Shown: in pieces, positions 36,201 to 47,738 of the stretch
Position numbering within the stretch: position 1 is the stretch's first letter
How the letters are laid out: the number at the start of each line of letters is the position of its first letter
Source: Tribonema minus
Taxonomy: Eukaryota; Sar; Xanthophyceae; Tribonematales; Tribonemataceae
Direction: 5' to 3'
DNA length: 64,000 nt
NCBI GenBank assembly: GCA_017506865.1
Contig: JAFCMP010000290.1
Coordinates: 558,001-622,000 of the forward strand
Made by a program: the position numbers and the translations under genes
The notes under the pieces: model-generated
Seen by the model: only the letters and a program-made list of their open reading frames with translations
Told to the model about the DNA's origin: nothing
Database searches by the model: none

Positions 36201-39200
36201 GGGCTACTGGCACCAGCCGCATACACGGCCCAGGCATGCACAACACTGAGGCCGGCAATAATTCATGCCACTGTGGCAGCAGGGGCCCTGAGGCTCGGCA
36301 CTGACGAACACGGCGCAGTCACCTGGTTCGCGCAGCACTCATGCGCAATACGCGAGGACCAGGGACTGCCGCCAATCATCGAGGCCGTGCGACGCTCTAC
36401 GCGAGCGCTGACAGCTGATGGCGGCGAAAAATCACGCACAGCTGTGGCCGAGCAGCTCCCAGCATCGTTGCTACGGTGGGCAGCAGATACGACGGCCGCA
36501 GCGTCGACGCTCCCCACTGCGGTGCAAGCGATCTACGCCGCAACTGCCGTCACGGAGACAGTGACCACTGAGCCAGCCCCACACACCCACGGCATTGTGC
36601 CTGGCGCCGAGGCGGCCGCTGCGGCGGCGACCGTACCTGGCCCTCAAGCCGCTGCCGCGGCTGCCCCTTCCACGCCCGCTAAAACACAAACTAGCGCGGA
36701 AGAAAGCAGCTGCAGCGGCGGGCAGGAGGACGACGACGACGACTGGGAGGCCTATGCTGATGAGATCTGCAGGAAGGTAGTGCCCCGCCGCCGGCGCGGT
36801 CACTTCACGCACGGACTACAAGCCGGCCTTTCAAATGTTCTTCGACGTCAATACGAGGATTGCCTGGTGGAGGACCTAGAGGCTGCCTCGGCTGGTGCCG
36901 TGGGCAAGCCGACGCAGGCTGCACCTATTGGTGACTCGCGCGACACCAGCCGCCGCCGCCAACAGGCTAGCGCACGGGTCCTGGCGCAGCTGCGCAGCCA
37001 GCGTGCGTCCGGGGCAATGGCGTGGATGAGCGTGCCACCCACTGCCAATGACCGCCCGGGTGCGGCGCCCATGTCCAGTATGGCAGCAGCCACGATGATT
37101 TTGATTGCGATCTTCATAGACGGGTGGGGCATACAGGGCGAGGTGTGCCCATGGCGGTGCAGTGATGTGAGCCCCACCTCCACGCATGCGATCAGCTGCC
37201 CCAGCCAGCACATACGGGGGCACAACGCGACACACACTGCCCAAAAGCGGTGCCTGCAGCGCATCTTGAGACAGCACCATGTCTCTATTGTCCGCAATGA
37301 GGACGCTAGCGTCTTCAAGGTACCGGGGTATCGGGCGGACACAGTCATTGACCCAGGGTGTCTGCACTTTAGCAGTGCATACCGTAACAAGGGAATAAAG
37401 TGCTAGACACAAGTGTGCGCGCGCCCACAGCGAGCTCGAACCTGACAGGCAGAACAAATGCCTCGAACACGGACGGCTATGCTGCTGGGGTGGGGGAGGA
37501 CGCGAAGGTCAAGCACCACACCGGCACCTTGACGTCATCTTGGGCTTTTGTGCCATTCGTGCAGGAGTCGTACGGACGGCTGGGCAAGCAGACAAGCCTT
37601 TTTGTTAAGGAGTTGGCAATGCACTCAGCACTGTGCTCAGGGGGGGGGGAAGGCAGATGTGTTACGCAAGGCCGGGTTAGCTAAGCGTCAGATCCTCATT
37701 GAGCTGAGCATATCGCTGGCGCGGGAGTTGGCGGAGCGCGTTATGGCGTACACACGTGGAGCGCGAATGCTGGGCTGTGTTGCGGCGCCGGTATCCAAGC
37801 TCCTAGGGCACAGCGCAGACTAGGCTGCTGCGTTGACGCAAGCTTTTCGATTGCATAGGCAACCCGGCCTCCCTTGGGCCTTTATAAATACAAGTCCATA
37901 CGTACATCATGTGTGCAAGCAGCGCAGACCCCCATTGGCAACTTGACTATTATAGCGCTTGCAAGGTGCAAAGGGTGATTGTTTATACATCTAGGCCTGC
38001 TGTGTCTTTTGTACGAGGGTTCCCGCCCTCAAGCAAAAGTGAATAAAGTCCTCTCTAGATGTCACATGAAGCTGCATGGCTGTTTCATATACTCATGGCA
38101 CAGGGATGCCAAACTGTGGCGTTGGGGACCTGGTGGTGGAGCTGCCATGTGGTACCCATTTGGTCACTGAGATCAAGTTCTTGGATTTCTACGCGCATGG
38201 CAACACAGGTATGTCACACGGTGGCCCCAATCTAGAAACAAGCATATATTTGCAACGCGACAACACTTTTACTCAGGCAGACAGAAACTTAATTCTGGAG
38301 AAGCTGAAAACATGTGGTCAGGCAGCCGTGGCTTGATGCGTGCTGCTTCAGCAGTAGTGAACAATGCATGTCCAGCGGGTGCCACTTAGTCAATACGGTA
38401 GTGCCCATGGCAAATTTGCTGTTCATGGATTTGATGACGGGATTCGCGTAGTCCTGCAGGGCTGCAGCCCGTACATTTCAAAGTGTATGCTACGAAATTG
38501 CAATGCATGCACTTTGACATGTTTTTTTGTTGAAGTTCTACTACGTCCGTGTCACATTATGATGTCAGTGTGCCTCAGCTTTCTGAAGGAAACAGCATGT
38601 AACCTACGTGTGAGGCGTTTCTTACAACAGCCCTTCCAGTGTATTCCACTGCTGCGCAGTGCCAATGTCAGGTGTATGCTGCCCTCTGCTAAGGCTGACA
38701 CTTGATTGAGTCACGCGAACGTGATGCTTGGGCAGAACAGAGTTGGTGTCAGGTCTGTAGACGCTAGCATACGCGTGCTGAACCACCAGCGCCTTTGGCC
38801 ATTTATCTTTTTGATGCTTGCACTTGTACGTACGCGCTCGCTGCCTCGCAATCGAGTACGGCACAAATGAAACGGACAGCGCGGACAGCGGGCACACGCT
38901 CCTGCTGCAACGCCTACAGGAAGAGGGCGTGTGGGGACGGCCCCTCGGTTTGTCTGTGTGGGCCATTGTTGCAGCGGTCTACGCGGTCTCGGTGACGGTG
39001 TGGCAGGCCGAGCCTCAGGCCACTGGCAGCACGCAAAAATCAACAGGGCTGGTGCTGGCACAACTGATGGGGCTGCCAGCGGTATTCGCACCGGCAACTC
39101 CAGCTCAGCCTGACTGCCATCTGGATGTGCTGTGGACGCCGCCTGGGCTATATACAAATGTGGGACACTTTGAACTGCTTGTCGCCCCTGCGGCAGCTCC

Positions 39201-42200
39201 GCCCTTGCCAACCACTATGACAGCGTCGGCGACCACTCAAGCTAACAGCACCCACATCACGGCTCCGAGTCGGACACAGCCCCGTACTGCGCTGCAGTTG
39301 CCACAGCAGCCTGAGCCACTGAGGTGTCCTTTATGCACACTGGCATTTTGGCAGCTTGGTCAGAAAGAGGACAGCAAACAGCGAGGCAAACTGTCAGCTG
39401 CGAGCCGCATGGCACCGGTAGTGGCCCACTTCAACGGTGGTAGCTGCACGAGGTCGATGCTGAACCCTGAGGCGAGCACATCACACTGTCAGCAAAATCT
39501 GGCGACAGCATACGCCAAGGGCATCCGGCAGCAGGTTGATCACGACCCATCCGGTGACCGTGCCCCTTCAGGCAGCAGTACCTGCAACACTGGGGCACAC
39601 CATGCCAAGCGTGTGCAGGAGATGAGCACCATGTATGGTTGCACGGCAGAAGACTTCCTACGGGCGGTAAGGAAGCTGAGTGCATGCACAGGTGCCTGCG
39701 GTCTGGTCCATATGTCAGCCAGCGCGGGGCAGAGGCAATGCGCGCTGACCTCGCCATGCCACACGTGTCGACGGAATGGAAGCGCCCCCACGCGCGCACG
39801 CCCGGCAGTACCCCCGGGCCAGTCCGAGGGCGGGGGTGCGGGTAGCGACGGCGCGGCCGCGGCGGCGGGGGCTGCCGCAGCGACACCTCCAAAGCCACCG
39901 GCGGTGCCGGCTAGTGGCGCTGCCAACTCAAAGTCCAGCAAGAAACGCCCGGCGGCCACGGCAACCGGCGCGCAACGCCGGCGCCGAACGGCAGCTGCTG
40001 CAGCACCGCCTGGCAGCGCCGGCAGCCGCACTCAGTCTAACAGCCTAAGGCTGCAGGACAGCAGCCCCCCCCACGGGACGGCCGTGGGATGGGCGGACAT
40101 GGACTTGGACCCGCCGGACGATGCCGCGTCACCGCCCCCCCCGACCACCACCACCAGTGGCAGGCCCTCAAAGCCCCAGTCACGAGCATCCCTGGCTTGG
40201 GACCTCTCGACGCCCTCGGTCGTCCACGCACTTGACCAGACCAATGAGGCGGATCTACTGCTGCTACGGTTCACCACGACTGCCAACCCCTTCCGCACTC
40301 AGCTGCAGTGCACCCAGTGGGCACGGCTAGTGGAGCACGCCACACGACTACTGGCGGACGCCACAGACAGTGCACGTGAGGCGGCACGGGTGCGCCTCCA
40401 CCATGGTGCCGGGGCGTTTGCTCATCAGGTTTCTCAGACTCTAGTGCAGCGCGGCTACAGGCTGCTGCACCTGCTAGCAGCAATGGCCTTTGGTAGGCAA
40501 CCGGAGGGAACCGGTATGCCGCCTGCGGCCCGGCTGGCAGCGTTGCTGTCTGGCGACTTTGCGGAGCTACTGAGAAAGACGCTGTCAGCAGCAGCGGCGC
40601 TGCGGGCCCCCAAACCAAACAACGCAGCTACGGCGTCGGCACAAACGAACTTCGATGCCGACTGGACGGAGGCTGACTCCAGGCAGCAAACAGCATGCGC
40701 TGCCCTCTCAGGCAAGCGACGGGGGGTAGGCCTGGCTGCCGCACGACTAGAGGCGCGTGAAGCATGCGCCCCAGCAGACGAGGTCACGGCACAGGTGCTG
40801 GCAGCAAAGCACCCTGAAACTGGCACCCGGCCCGGGGTAGTCGATACGCCAATGGAGCAAGTGCGCGGCCTGGTACGCGACGCCCGGCGGCACTGCTTGC
40901 ACGGCGCAGGGGTGGCAACGACCGCCGGGCCCGCTGGCAGCGGCAGTCCCGTCTTCGAATCGGGTCAGGCGCATGATCGCAGCGATAGGCCTGAGGATGC
41001 TGCCAGCGCAGCCGGACGGCGCCTCGAGGTGGAGGCGACAGACATACTGTCGACCTTGTCCGCAGCAGGGGCGGGGAAGGCAGGAGGGCTGGACGGCCTA
41101 CGCTATGAACACCTCTTGATGGCCGCTGGGCCTGGTGCACCAGTGAAAGCAGCCACCCGCCCCGTGGGCAGTGCCTCGCCAGGACTAGCTGGTGATTCAG
41201 AATCGGATGTGATGGAACCGGCATTCGCCCATCACCTGGCCAAGGTGTTCACGACGCTGCTTGTTGAGCCCGAACTGCTGCCGGAGCAATCGCAACGGCT
41301 TCTCCGCGCCGCGGCCCTCTCAGGCATAGGACAGAAGCGGCGTCCGATCGCCTGCTCCAGTGTCTGGCGCAGACTCCTCGGGTCCACAGCGGCACGGGGT
41401 GTCAAGGGCAAAATATCGGGGCTGCTGGCCTCCATGTCGCAGTTTGGCGTAGGATACCGGTCTGGCGTCGAGCATGTGGCAGCGCGCGCGCGCGTGTGGC
41501 ACGAGCTGTATGGCACCACAATCCAGCTGGACTGTGAGAACGCATTTAACAGTGTGGATCGCGCCGCCATTGTGCGGGGACTTATGCTCTTCTGTCCGGA
41601 GCTGCTCCCGCACTTTGAGTCCGTATACTGTGGTGACACTGCCCCAGAGATGCGAGTGGAGGTGAACGGTGAAGCTCGCATTATCTGCTCCCACCTAGGG
41701 TGCCAGCAAGGGGACCCTCTAGGGCCGCTGTACTTTGCAGTGGCAGCGGCATTCCTACTCTTCTACCCTGATGGAGTGAGTGCGACGCCCGGCAGTATGC
41801 CGGCCTACGGCCACAGCACAGCGGAACCGCCAGCCCCGCACTGCGCTTTCCTGGATGACCTCAACGTGCTGCAAGCTGCCTACTTCGACGATGCAGCGGC
41901 CGCTGGGGTGGCAGAGGTGATCCGTCGGCTTGCGGCAGGGGGCCTACGCGTTCGACCAGACAAGTCGCTGGCCATTGCCATGCGCGGCACAGTGTTTGAT
42001 GAAGCGGCCAGAGCACGCCTGCGCGCCCTTGACATACCGTTTGTGGACGCCACCATGCCAGAATCCAGTCAGGGCTTTACGTCGGTCGGGGTACCGGTAG
42101 GGCACCCAGCCTATGTGCATGCTGCCATGAGCAAGCATCTTGTTGACGCAGGGACATGGCGATTGTCGTGGCAGCTAGCTGGGATGGCGCGGCATCACCT

Positions 42201-44587
42201 ACAGGCAGCACAATTCATTCTGCGCAGGTCACTGACAAAGCGCATGGGCTTCTTAGCTCGGGTCGTTGACACGGCTTTGAGTGAGACATGGCTGCACGCA
42301 TTTGACGGGTTCTGTGCATGGACGCTTGAACGCATGCTGCACCTGCACGGCTGCGCTACCGCGGCAGTCATGAAGTCACACCTGCTGGCCGCCTGCACTG
42401 CTGGTGACAATGAGGTAGCCAGCAGTGGCAGCGTGCTGGTATTGCCGCGCTTGGGCCCGCCAGAACTCACGGACATCGCAGTGCCACTGCGGGCGTCACG
42501 GTTGCCGGAGCGACGAGGCGGTCTGGGCATGCCGCTTTTGGGGCTACTGGCACCAGCCGCATACACGGCCCAGGCATGCACAACACTGCGGCCTGCAATA
42601 ATTCATGCCACTGTGGCAGCAGGGGCCCTGAGGCTCGGCACTGACGAACACGGCGCAGTCACCTGGTTCGCGCAGCACTCATGCGCAATACGCGAGGACC
42701 AGGGACTACCGCCAATCATCGAGGCCGTGCGACGCTCTACGCGAGCGCTGACAGCTGATGGCGGCGAAAAATCACGCACAGCTGTGGCCGAGCAGCTCCC
42801 AGCATCGTTGCTACGGTGGGCAGCGGATACAACGGCCGCAGCGTCGACGCTCCCCACTGCGGTGCAAGCGATCTACGCCGCAACTGCCGTCACGGAGACG
42901 GGGACCACTGAGCCAGCCCCACACACCCACGGCATTGTGCCTGGCGCCGAGGCGGCCGCTGCGGCGGCGACCGTACCTGGCCCTCAAGCCGCTGCCGCGG
43001 CTGCCTCTTCCACGCCCGCTAAAACACAAACTAGCGCGGAAGAAAGCAGCTGCAGCGGCGGGCAGGAGGACGACGACGACGACTGGGAGGCCTATGCTGA
43101 CGAGATCTGCAGAAAGGTAGTGCCCCGCCGCCGGCGCGGTCACTTCACGCACGGACTACAAGCCGGCCTTTCAAATGTTCTTCGACGTCAATACGAGGAC
43201 TGCCTGGTGGAGGACCTAGAGGCTGCCTCGGCTGGTGCCGTGGGCAAGCCGACGCAGGCTACACTTATTGGTGACTTGCGTGACACCAGCCGCCGCCGCC
43301 AACAGGCTAGCGCGCGGGTCCTGGCGCAGCTGCGCAGCCAGCGTGCGTCCGGGGCAATGGCGTGGATGAGCGTGCCACCCGCTGCCAATGACCGCCCGGG
43401 TGCGGCGCCCATGTCCAGTATGGCAGCAGCCACGATGATTATGGTTGCGATCTTTATAGACGGGTGGGGCATACAGGGCGAGGTGTGCCCATGGCGGTGC
43501 AGTGACGTGAGCCCCACCTCCACGCATGCGATCAGCTGCCCCAGCCAGCACATACGGGGGCACAACGCGACACACACTGCCCAAAAGCGGTGCCTACAGC
43601 GCATCTTGAGACAGCACCATGTCTCTATTGTCCGCAATGAGGACGCTAGCGTCTTCAAGGTACCGGGGTATCGGGCGGACACAGTCATTGACCCAGGGTG
43701 TCTGCACTTTAGCAGTGCATACCGTAACAAGGGAATAGTGCTAGACACAAGTGTGCGCGCACCCACAGCGAGCTCGTACCTGACAGGCAAAACAAATGCC
43801 TCGAACACGGACGGCTATGCTGCTGGGGTGGGGGAGGACGCGAAGGTCAAGCACCACACCGGCACCTTGACGTCATCTTGGGCTTTTGTGCCATTCGTGC
43901 AGGAGTCGTACGGACGGCTGGGCAAGCAGACAAGCCTTTTTGTTAAGGAGTTGGCAATGCACTCAGCACTGTGCTCAGGGGGGGGGAAGGCAGATGTGTT
44001 ACGCAAGGCCGGGTTAGCTAAGCGTCAGATCCACATTGAGCTGAGCATATCGCTGGCGCGGGAGTTGGCGGAGCGCGTCATGGCATACACACGTGGAGCG
44101 CGAATGCTGGGCTGTGTTGCGGCGCCGGTATCCAAACTCCTAGGGCACAGCGCAGACTAGGCTGCTGCGTTGACGCAAGCTTTTCGATTGCATAGGCAAC
44201 CCGGCCTCCCTTGGGCCTTTATAAATACAAGTCCATACGTACGTACAAGAATCACCGACTTGGTCTGCATTCTGACTAGCCCCTGGATTGTGCTGCTTCT
44301 TGGCTAGCGTTAGCAGCAAGCAACACTCCTTCAAGGTGCCCATGCAGCAGCAGAATATGCTCTTTTTTCTTTCTCCCTACATGCATGCCCTGCTGTTTGC
44401 AGCGACAGTCAAGCGCCGCAAACATCGCCGAGAGGTGGAGCAGCAGGCTTGCCGCTATGGCTCCCTCTGGGCAAAACAATATAGAGGTACTCTAGTGCTC
44501 TGCGCTGACTTTACCAATGAGGGCCTGCACTACCACAGAATCAGACATTGGAAGGGTATGGACCTCTATGCCCTGGCCAGCAGCTGA
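33244..44587 (+). CDS. Paralog A: unknown three-exon protein, PD-(D/E)xK-like, with LINEs in both introns
   Basis: Exons 33244-33418, 38104-38208 and 44403-44587 join in phase 1/1 to give 154 aa. Exon 1 encodes MAFCQPCYALRRHHLPQI, a basic/helical part, and EWDVVPG. Exon 2 encodes GVGDLVVELPCGTHLVTEIK. Exon 3 encodes VKRRKHRREVEQQ and GTLVLCADFTNEGL before the stop. The order D (in GDL), then E-x-K (in TEIK) after about 13 residues, then a basic helix with Gln, resembles the core of PD-(D/E)xK nucleases; this is inference, not a family match. Exon sizes and phases of exons 1 and 2 are identical in paralog B, which supports the model. Removing L2 and L3 leaves introns of about 630 and 780 bases, like those of B (602 and 694). 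The final ~20 residues differ from B. Confidence 0.65.
33833..33851 (+). repeat. Target-site duplication, 5' side of LINE L2
   Basis: GTACATCATG is present here (33842-33851; also overlapping once more just upstream) and again at 37902-37911 directly after the LINE 3' end, giving a 10-bp target duplication. Confidence 0.85.
33852..37823 (+). pseudogene. LINE RT-RLE ORF of copy L2, truncated and frameshifted
   Basis: The frame is open from the 5' junction through RT motifs (LDCENAFNSVD, QQGDPLGP, FLDDL) to about 37396. There two extra A bases (GGAATAAAGTG against GGAATAGTG) shift it to a stop at 37404-37406, inside the endonuclease domain. One extra G in a G run near 37640 returns the frame, which ends at the normal stop at 37823. 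The endonuclease is therefore broken and the N-terminus absent. Confidence 0.9.
33852..37901 (+). mobile_element. LINE-like retrotransposon copy L2, 5' truncated
   Basis: Similarity to the longer copy starts abruptly at CTGGCTTGGGACC and runs to the 3' end CCATAC, flanked by the 10-bp duplication GTACATCATG. This is the expected product of target-primed reverse transcription with 5' truncation. It lies in intron 1 of paralog A, in the same orientation as the gene, with no poly(A). Confidence 0.93.
38826..38833 (+). repeat. Probable target-site duplication, 5' side of LINE L3
   Basis: GTACGTAC occurs here and at 44239-44246 directly after the LINE 3' end. The 8 bases are palindromic and simple, so the exact boundary is uncertain. 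Confidence 0.6.
38834..44160 (+). CDS. LINE polyprotein: RT, CCHC finger and restriction-like endonuclease, N-terminus missing
   Basis: The frame is open for about 1,775 codons. Numbering residues from 38818: RT motif A LDCENAFNSVD near 904, motif B QQGDPLGP near 963, motif C FLDD near 1012, and VRPDKS after it. A CCHC finger (C-x3-C-x8-H-x3-C) is near 1557. A C-terminal restriction-like endonuclease has RADTVIDPG (Asp 1621), LDTSV (Asp 1643) and a Lys pair near 1676, followed by FVPFVQESYGRLGK. The N-terminal part has Ala/Pro-rich linkers, Cys pairs (CPLC, CHTC) and, at the extreme 5' end, a WGRPLGLSVWAIV...GHFELL stretch resembling the C-terminal half of OTU cysteine proteases. RLE-type LINEs nick the target and prime cDNA synthesis there. 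An acidic DDDDDW stretch precedes the basic finger region. Confidence 0.88.
38834..44238 (+). mobile_element. LINE-like retrotransposon copy L3, longest copy, inserted in intron 2 of paralog A
   Basis: This 5.4-kb copy is flanked by GTACGTAC on both sides. It has one long ORF and a 78-base 3' UTR that includes TTTATAAATAC and ends CCATAC without poly(A). The ORF runs out of the 5' end without an ATG, so even this copy is probably 5' truncated. It is nearly identical to L1 and L2, indicating recent activity. It has the same orientation as the host gene. Confidence 0.92.
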
Positions 44588-45234
44588 GAATGAGATGCGC
44601 CTGCGAAAAGGATATGGTACGTCTCTGTACAAAGCTGCAGGGAGGTTCCACATGGGGTCAATTGTAATGGAAGTATACAAAGTAGTTGGACACCTGGACA
44701 CCAGGAACACCGCAGGAGTATATGCAACAAAGATGGGTTTGGCAGCAATTGTATCTCATATGTAAATGAATGAGACTCCACAAATGTGACCCAGCAGCCT
44801 GCAAACACATGCTAATTGCCATGCTTGAGGAGCATAAACACAAGACCGAAGCGACCCTGGGTTGCAAGCGCCATACGCTCTCTGCTCTGAATTGCACCAC
44901 AGTGCATACTTTGAGATATCTGGTGACATGATCATGAGTGCACTGGGCGTCAGCTTCACATATGCCTGTCTTACTGCGCCTGGAGCGCGCTGGTGAACTG
45001 AAGGGCATACATGCACTTTAATTATCACCTCAGAATTACTACTTGGTAGTAGTTAGCGCCCAAGCCTTCAAACTGAAGCAGCGCGGCCTCGACATTTACC
45101 AGGGACTGTGGCTGTAAAGAAATGGCGTCGAGTGCGCCGGATGTTGGCAGCTCCACCCTCCATCTGCTATACTAGTACAGGTAGCACACATTTTCTGCTG
45201 TATTAACTGCAAGGGCTGCTCCAATACAGTGTAC

Positions 45235-45327
45235 GTATGGACTTGTATTTATAAAGGCCCAAGGGAGGCCGGGTTGCCTATGCAATCGAAAAGCTTGCGT
45301 CAACGCAGCAGCCTAGTCTGCGCTGTG
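45235..45327 (-). mobile_element. LINE 3' stub L4 (93 bp)
   Basis: The sequence is the reverse complement of the last 15 bases of the LINE ORF plus its whole 3' UTR, ending CCATAC. Flanks share GTGTAC (45229-45234 and 45325-45330), a 6-bp target duplication that partly overlaps the element by microhomology. This is an extreme 5' truncation and confirms that the 3' UTR end is constant. Confidence 0.9.
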
Positions 45328-45880
45328 TACTCAGTACTGTAATACATGTATCTGTCAGAGCTCACGTACATTGCCTGCAAAGAGAAACTTGAAGTTGCCA
45401 ATGGGCCTTGCTTCAGGGACAAATCAAATGTACCCTACAAACTTGAGTGTGATGCAGTGCGCCCTTGTTCAGCAAACCAAGCAACATATGTCTTCTTTTG
45501 AAAGGAAAAGCAGCATGCCCAACGTCACCATTTCCACCCGCGCAGCTCCAGCGTGAAATCTTAACTTTTCTCCTGCCATTCCAAATTCTGCCTGCCGCAA
45601 GGGGCTTGTTGAATACGTTGAGTCAAAGTTGACGCACGTCAGCAAAAAAAAACTGCTCCACGCAAGAAAACTTGCACTTTCGTGGAGCGAAGCAATTTCA
45701 AGTTCGCACTTGACCCGGCGCGGGCCCGGTAGGAGCGCGAGAGACAACCGTTGCCCTTCGGTCTACGACTGCTGGTGATTGCAGGTGCGGCGCGCCATAC
45801 TTGCAGCCTCCGAGCACCTTTGACCGCCGCAGCAGACACAACGGTGCAGTCTGAACCTATGACCTTATGCTCGCTTGCTG

Positions 45881-45896
45881 TCCTGTGACCACAGGA
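45881..45896 (+). promoter_or_regulatory. 16-bp inverted repeat upstream of paralog B
   Basis: TCCTGTGACCACAGGA is identical to the copy upstream of paralog A, while much of the surrounding sequence has diverged. Confidence 0.45.
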
Positions 45897-45992
45897 GTTG
45901 CAGTTGGGATGAAAAAGTGGCGTGCACTGTCGCTTTACTGCCTGCGCGAGACGGCCGGGGCTGCGATGGAAAAATGCCACAAGCCTGTGAAA

Positions 45993-47738
45993 ATGGCATA
46001 TTGCCGTCATTGCTCTGCGTTGCGCCGTGACCACCTGCCTCTGATCGAGCGCCACGCTGATGGACTCAGAAGTGTGTATGGCGAGGAAGCGCTATGTGAG
46101 TGGCTGAGGCAGCGCCTGAGGCAGTTGGGATGCCAAACACTTGCGAGGGAGTGGGACGTGGTGCCAGGTGACTCAACGCGAGCTGTCAAACCTGACATGA
46201 TGTGACATGTTTTGACCCCAGCCTGAGGTCGTTCCTGCTTCGCGATCCTGCAGTCTCGGTACACATCATAGTCCGTGCAGTGGAACACTGCAGACCAGTG
46301 CCTGGCCATCTGGTGGCGACTGCTTGCACTTACTTAGCAATGATACAGTAGAGCGCTGATCGCAGGCGTGCAAGGTTGTCATCTTCGCCGTCAGGGAGAC
46401 TGCCAGTACCGTGTGGCCTGTTTCCCACCTGCTATTCACGTTTTGATTGTGCTTGCCGATAGCAGCTGCGGTTATGCCCTTGGCGTGCGCTCGTCAGTCA
46501 CCATTTGCAGCCTGACGGTGCCCTGCACAATGGGCGCTTGATCTGAATGTGCATGCTTCCTGAGGCTCCTCAGCTTCCTGCACGGGTTTGCAACCGCTCT
46601 GCAGCAAGTCGTTATGTTAATAAGCAAGCGGTGCACGCTGAATTCAAAGTGTCCCTAGCAGGCAAACCTTGCAGTAACAATGGATATTGAATTGTGTTTT
46701 GCCTGTTAAACCTTGCGTTCAGGTGTCACTGACATGTGATAGCTCTCGCCTACATCTGTGATGCCTCAGGCATGCAACAATTCGGCGTTGGAGACCTGGT
46801 GTCAAAGCTGCCATGTGGCACCCATTTGGTCACGGAGATCAAATTCCTGGATTTCTTTGCACATGGCAGCACAGGTACGTTTCATGTTATCCAGCCGTAC
46901 CAAGCGACAAGCCTGTTACCAAGGCAGAATCATTTCACGTACTTGTGGTGACGCTGTCTGTGTCACCTGGCTGTAACTTGACATTCTTGAAGTGGCGCTG
47001 CGTTGGGAGCAAGTTGCAGTTTCTGGGTAAGGCAGCTCACTCCAGAGCTGCAGCACTGAAACTGAGTCACCTGATACTGGCAGTCAAGGATGTCAAACTG
47101 TGGGCATTGTTGATGTGCGCTCTAACTACCTGCAAAAATATCATTGCCTGGATATTCCAAAATTGAATGCGAGGAGTCGCCTGCGTTATAGACACACTTT
47201 GCAATGCCTCTGCAAAGCTCAGATCGCTCATTCAGACAATACCCTGCTGGAGCAGATTTTGCATTGGCGGTATTGCATTGCTATGCAATTCCCCACATAC
47301 TCTATATTAGGTGTTCGGCGCCGCCGTGCAAGTGCTTTTGAATGGTACATCACAGCTGCACCTGATGCCAGGACATCTCGAAGCTCGCATCAATGCTGTG
47401 TGCTTTGCTGAATGGCCAATCTGCGATCGACATCCGTACGGCATGCTTTCGGACATCAAAGCTCGCATCCCTGCTGTGTGCTGTGCTGAATAATCCATGC
47501 TGGGCATCTGTAGCAGCATTCTTCACGAGTTTCATCAGCACATTCAACTTGAATTATGTTCTCCGCAGCCAAAGTCAAGCGCCGGAAGCATCGCCGCGAA
47601 GTGGAGCAGCAGGATTTTAAGTATGGCGCCCACTGGGCACAGCAGCATGCGGGGACACTGGTGGTGTGTGCCGTGTTCACCAACGAGGGCCTTCAATTCC
47701 AAGGCAGCAAGCAATGCCCTTGCTATGGAGCCTCGTGA
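45993..47738 (+). CDS. Paralog B: unknown three-exon protein, PD-(D/E)xK-like
   Basis: Exons 45993-46167 (175 nt), 46770-46874 (105 nt) and 47569-47738 (170 nt) join in phase 1/1 to give 149 aa. Exon 1 encodes MAYCRHCSALRRDHLPLI and EWDVVPG. Exon 2 encodes GVGDLVSKLPCGTHLVTEIK and LDFFAHG. Exon 3 encodes VKRRKHRREVEQQ and GTLVVCAVFTNEGL. The start Met is the one conserved with paralog A; an upstream in-frame ATG exists at 45969 but is not shared. GDL...TEIK gives a possible D...ExK nuclease core. Introns are short and contain no LINE, so this is probably the less disturbed copy. Confidence 0.68.

Larger units (their letters stand above)
44588..45992 (+). other. Intergenic region between paralogs A and B
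   Basis: This contains the minus-strand LINE stub at 45235-45327 and the promoter-proximal inverted repeat of paralog B at 45881. Other short frames show no recognisable domain. Confidence 0.5.
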
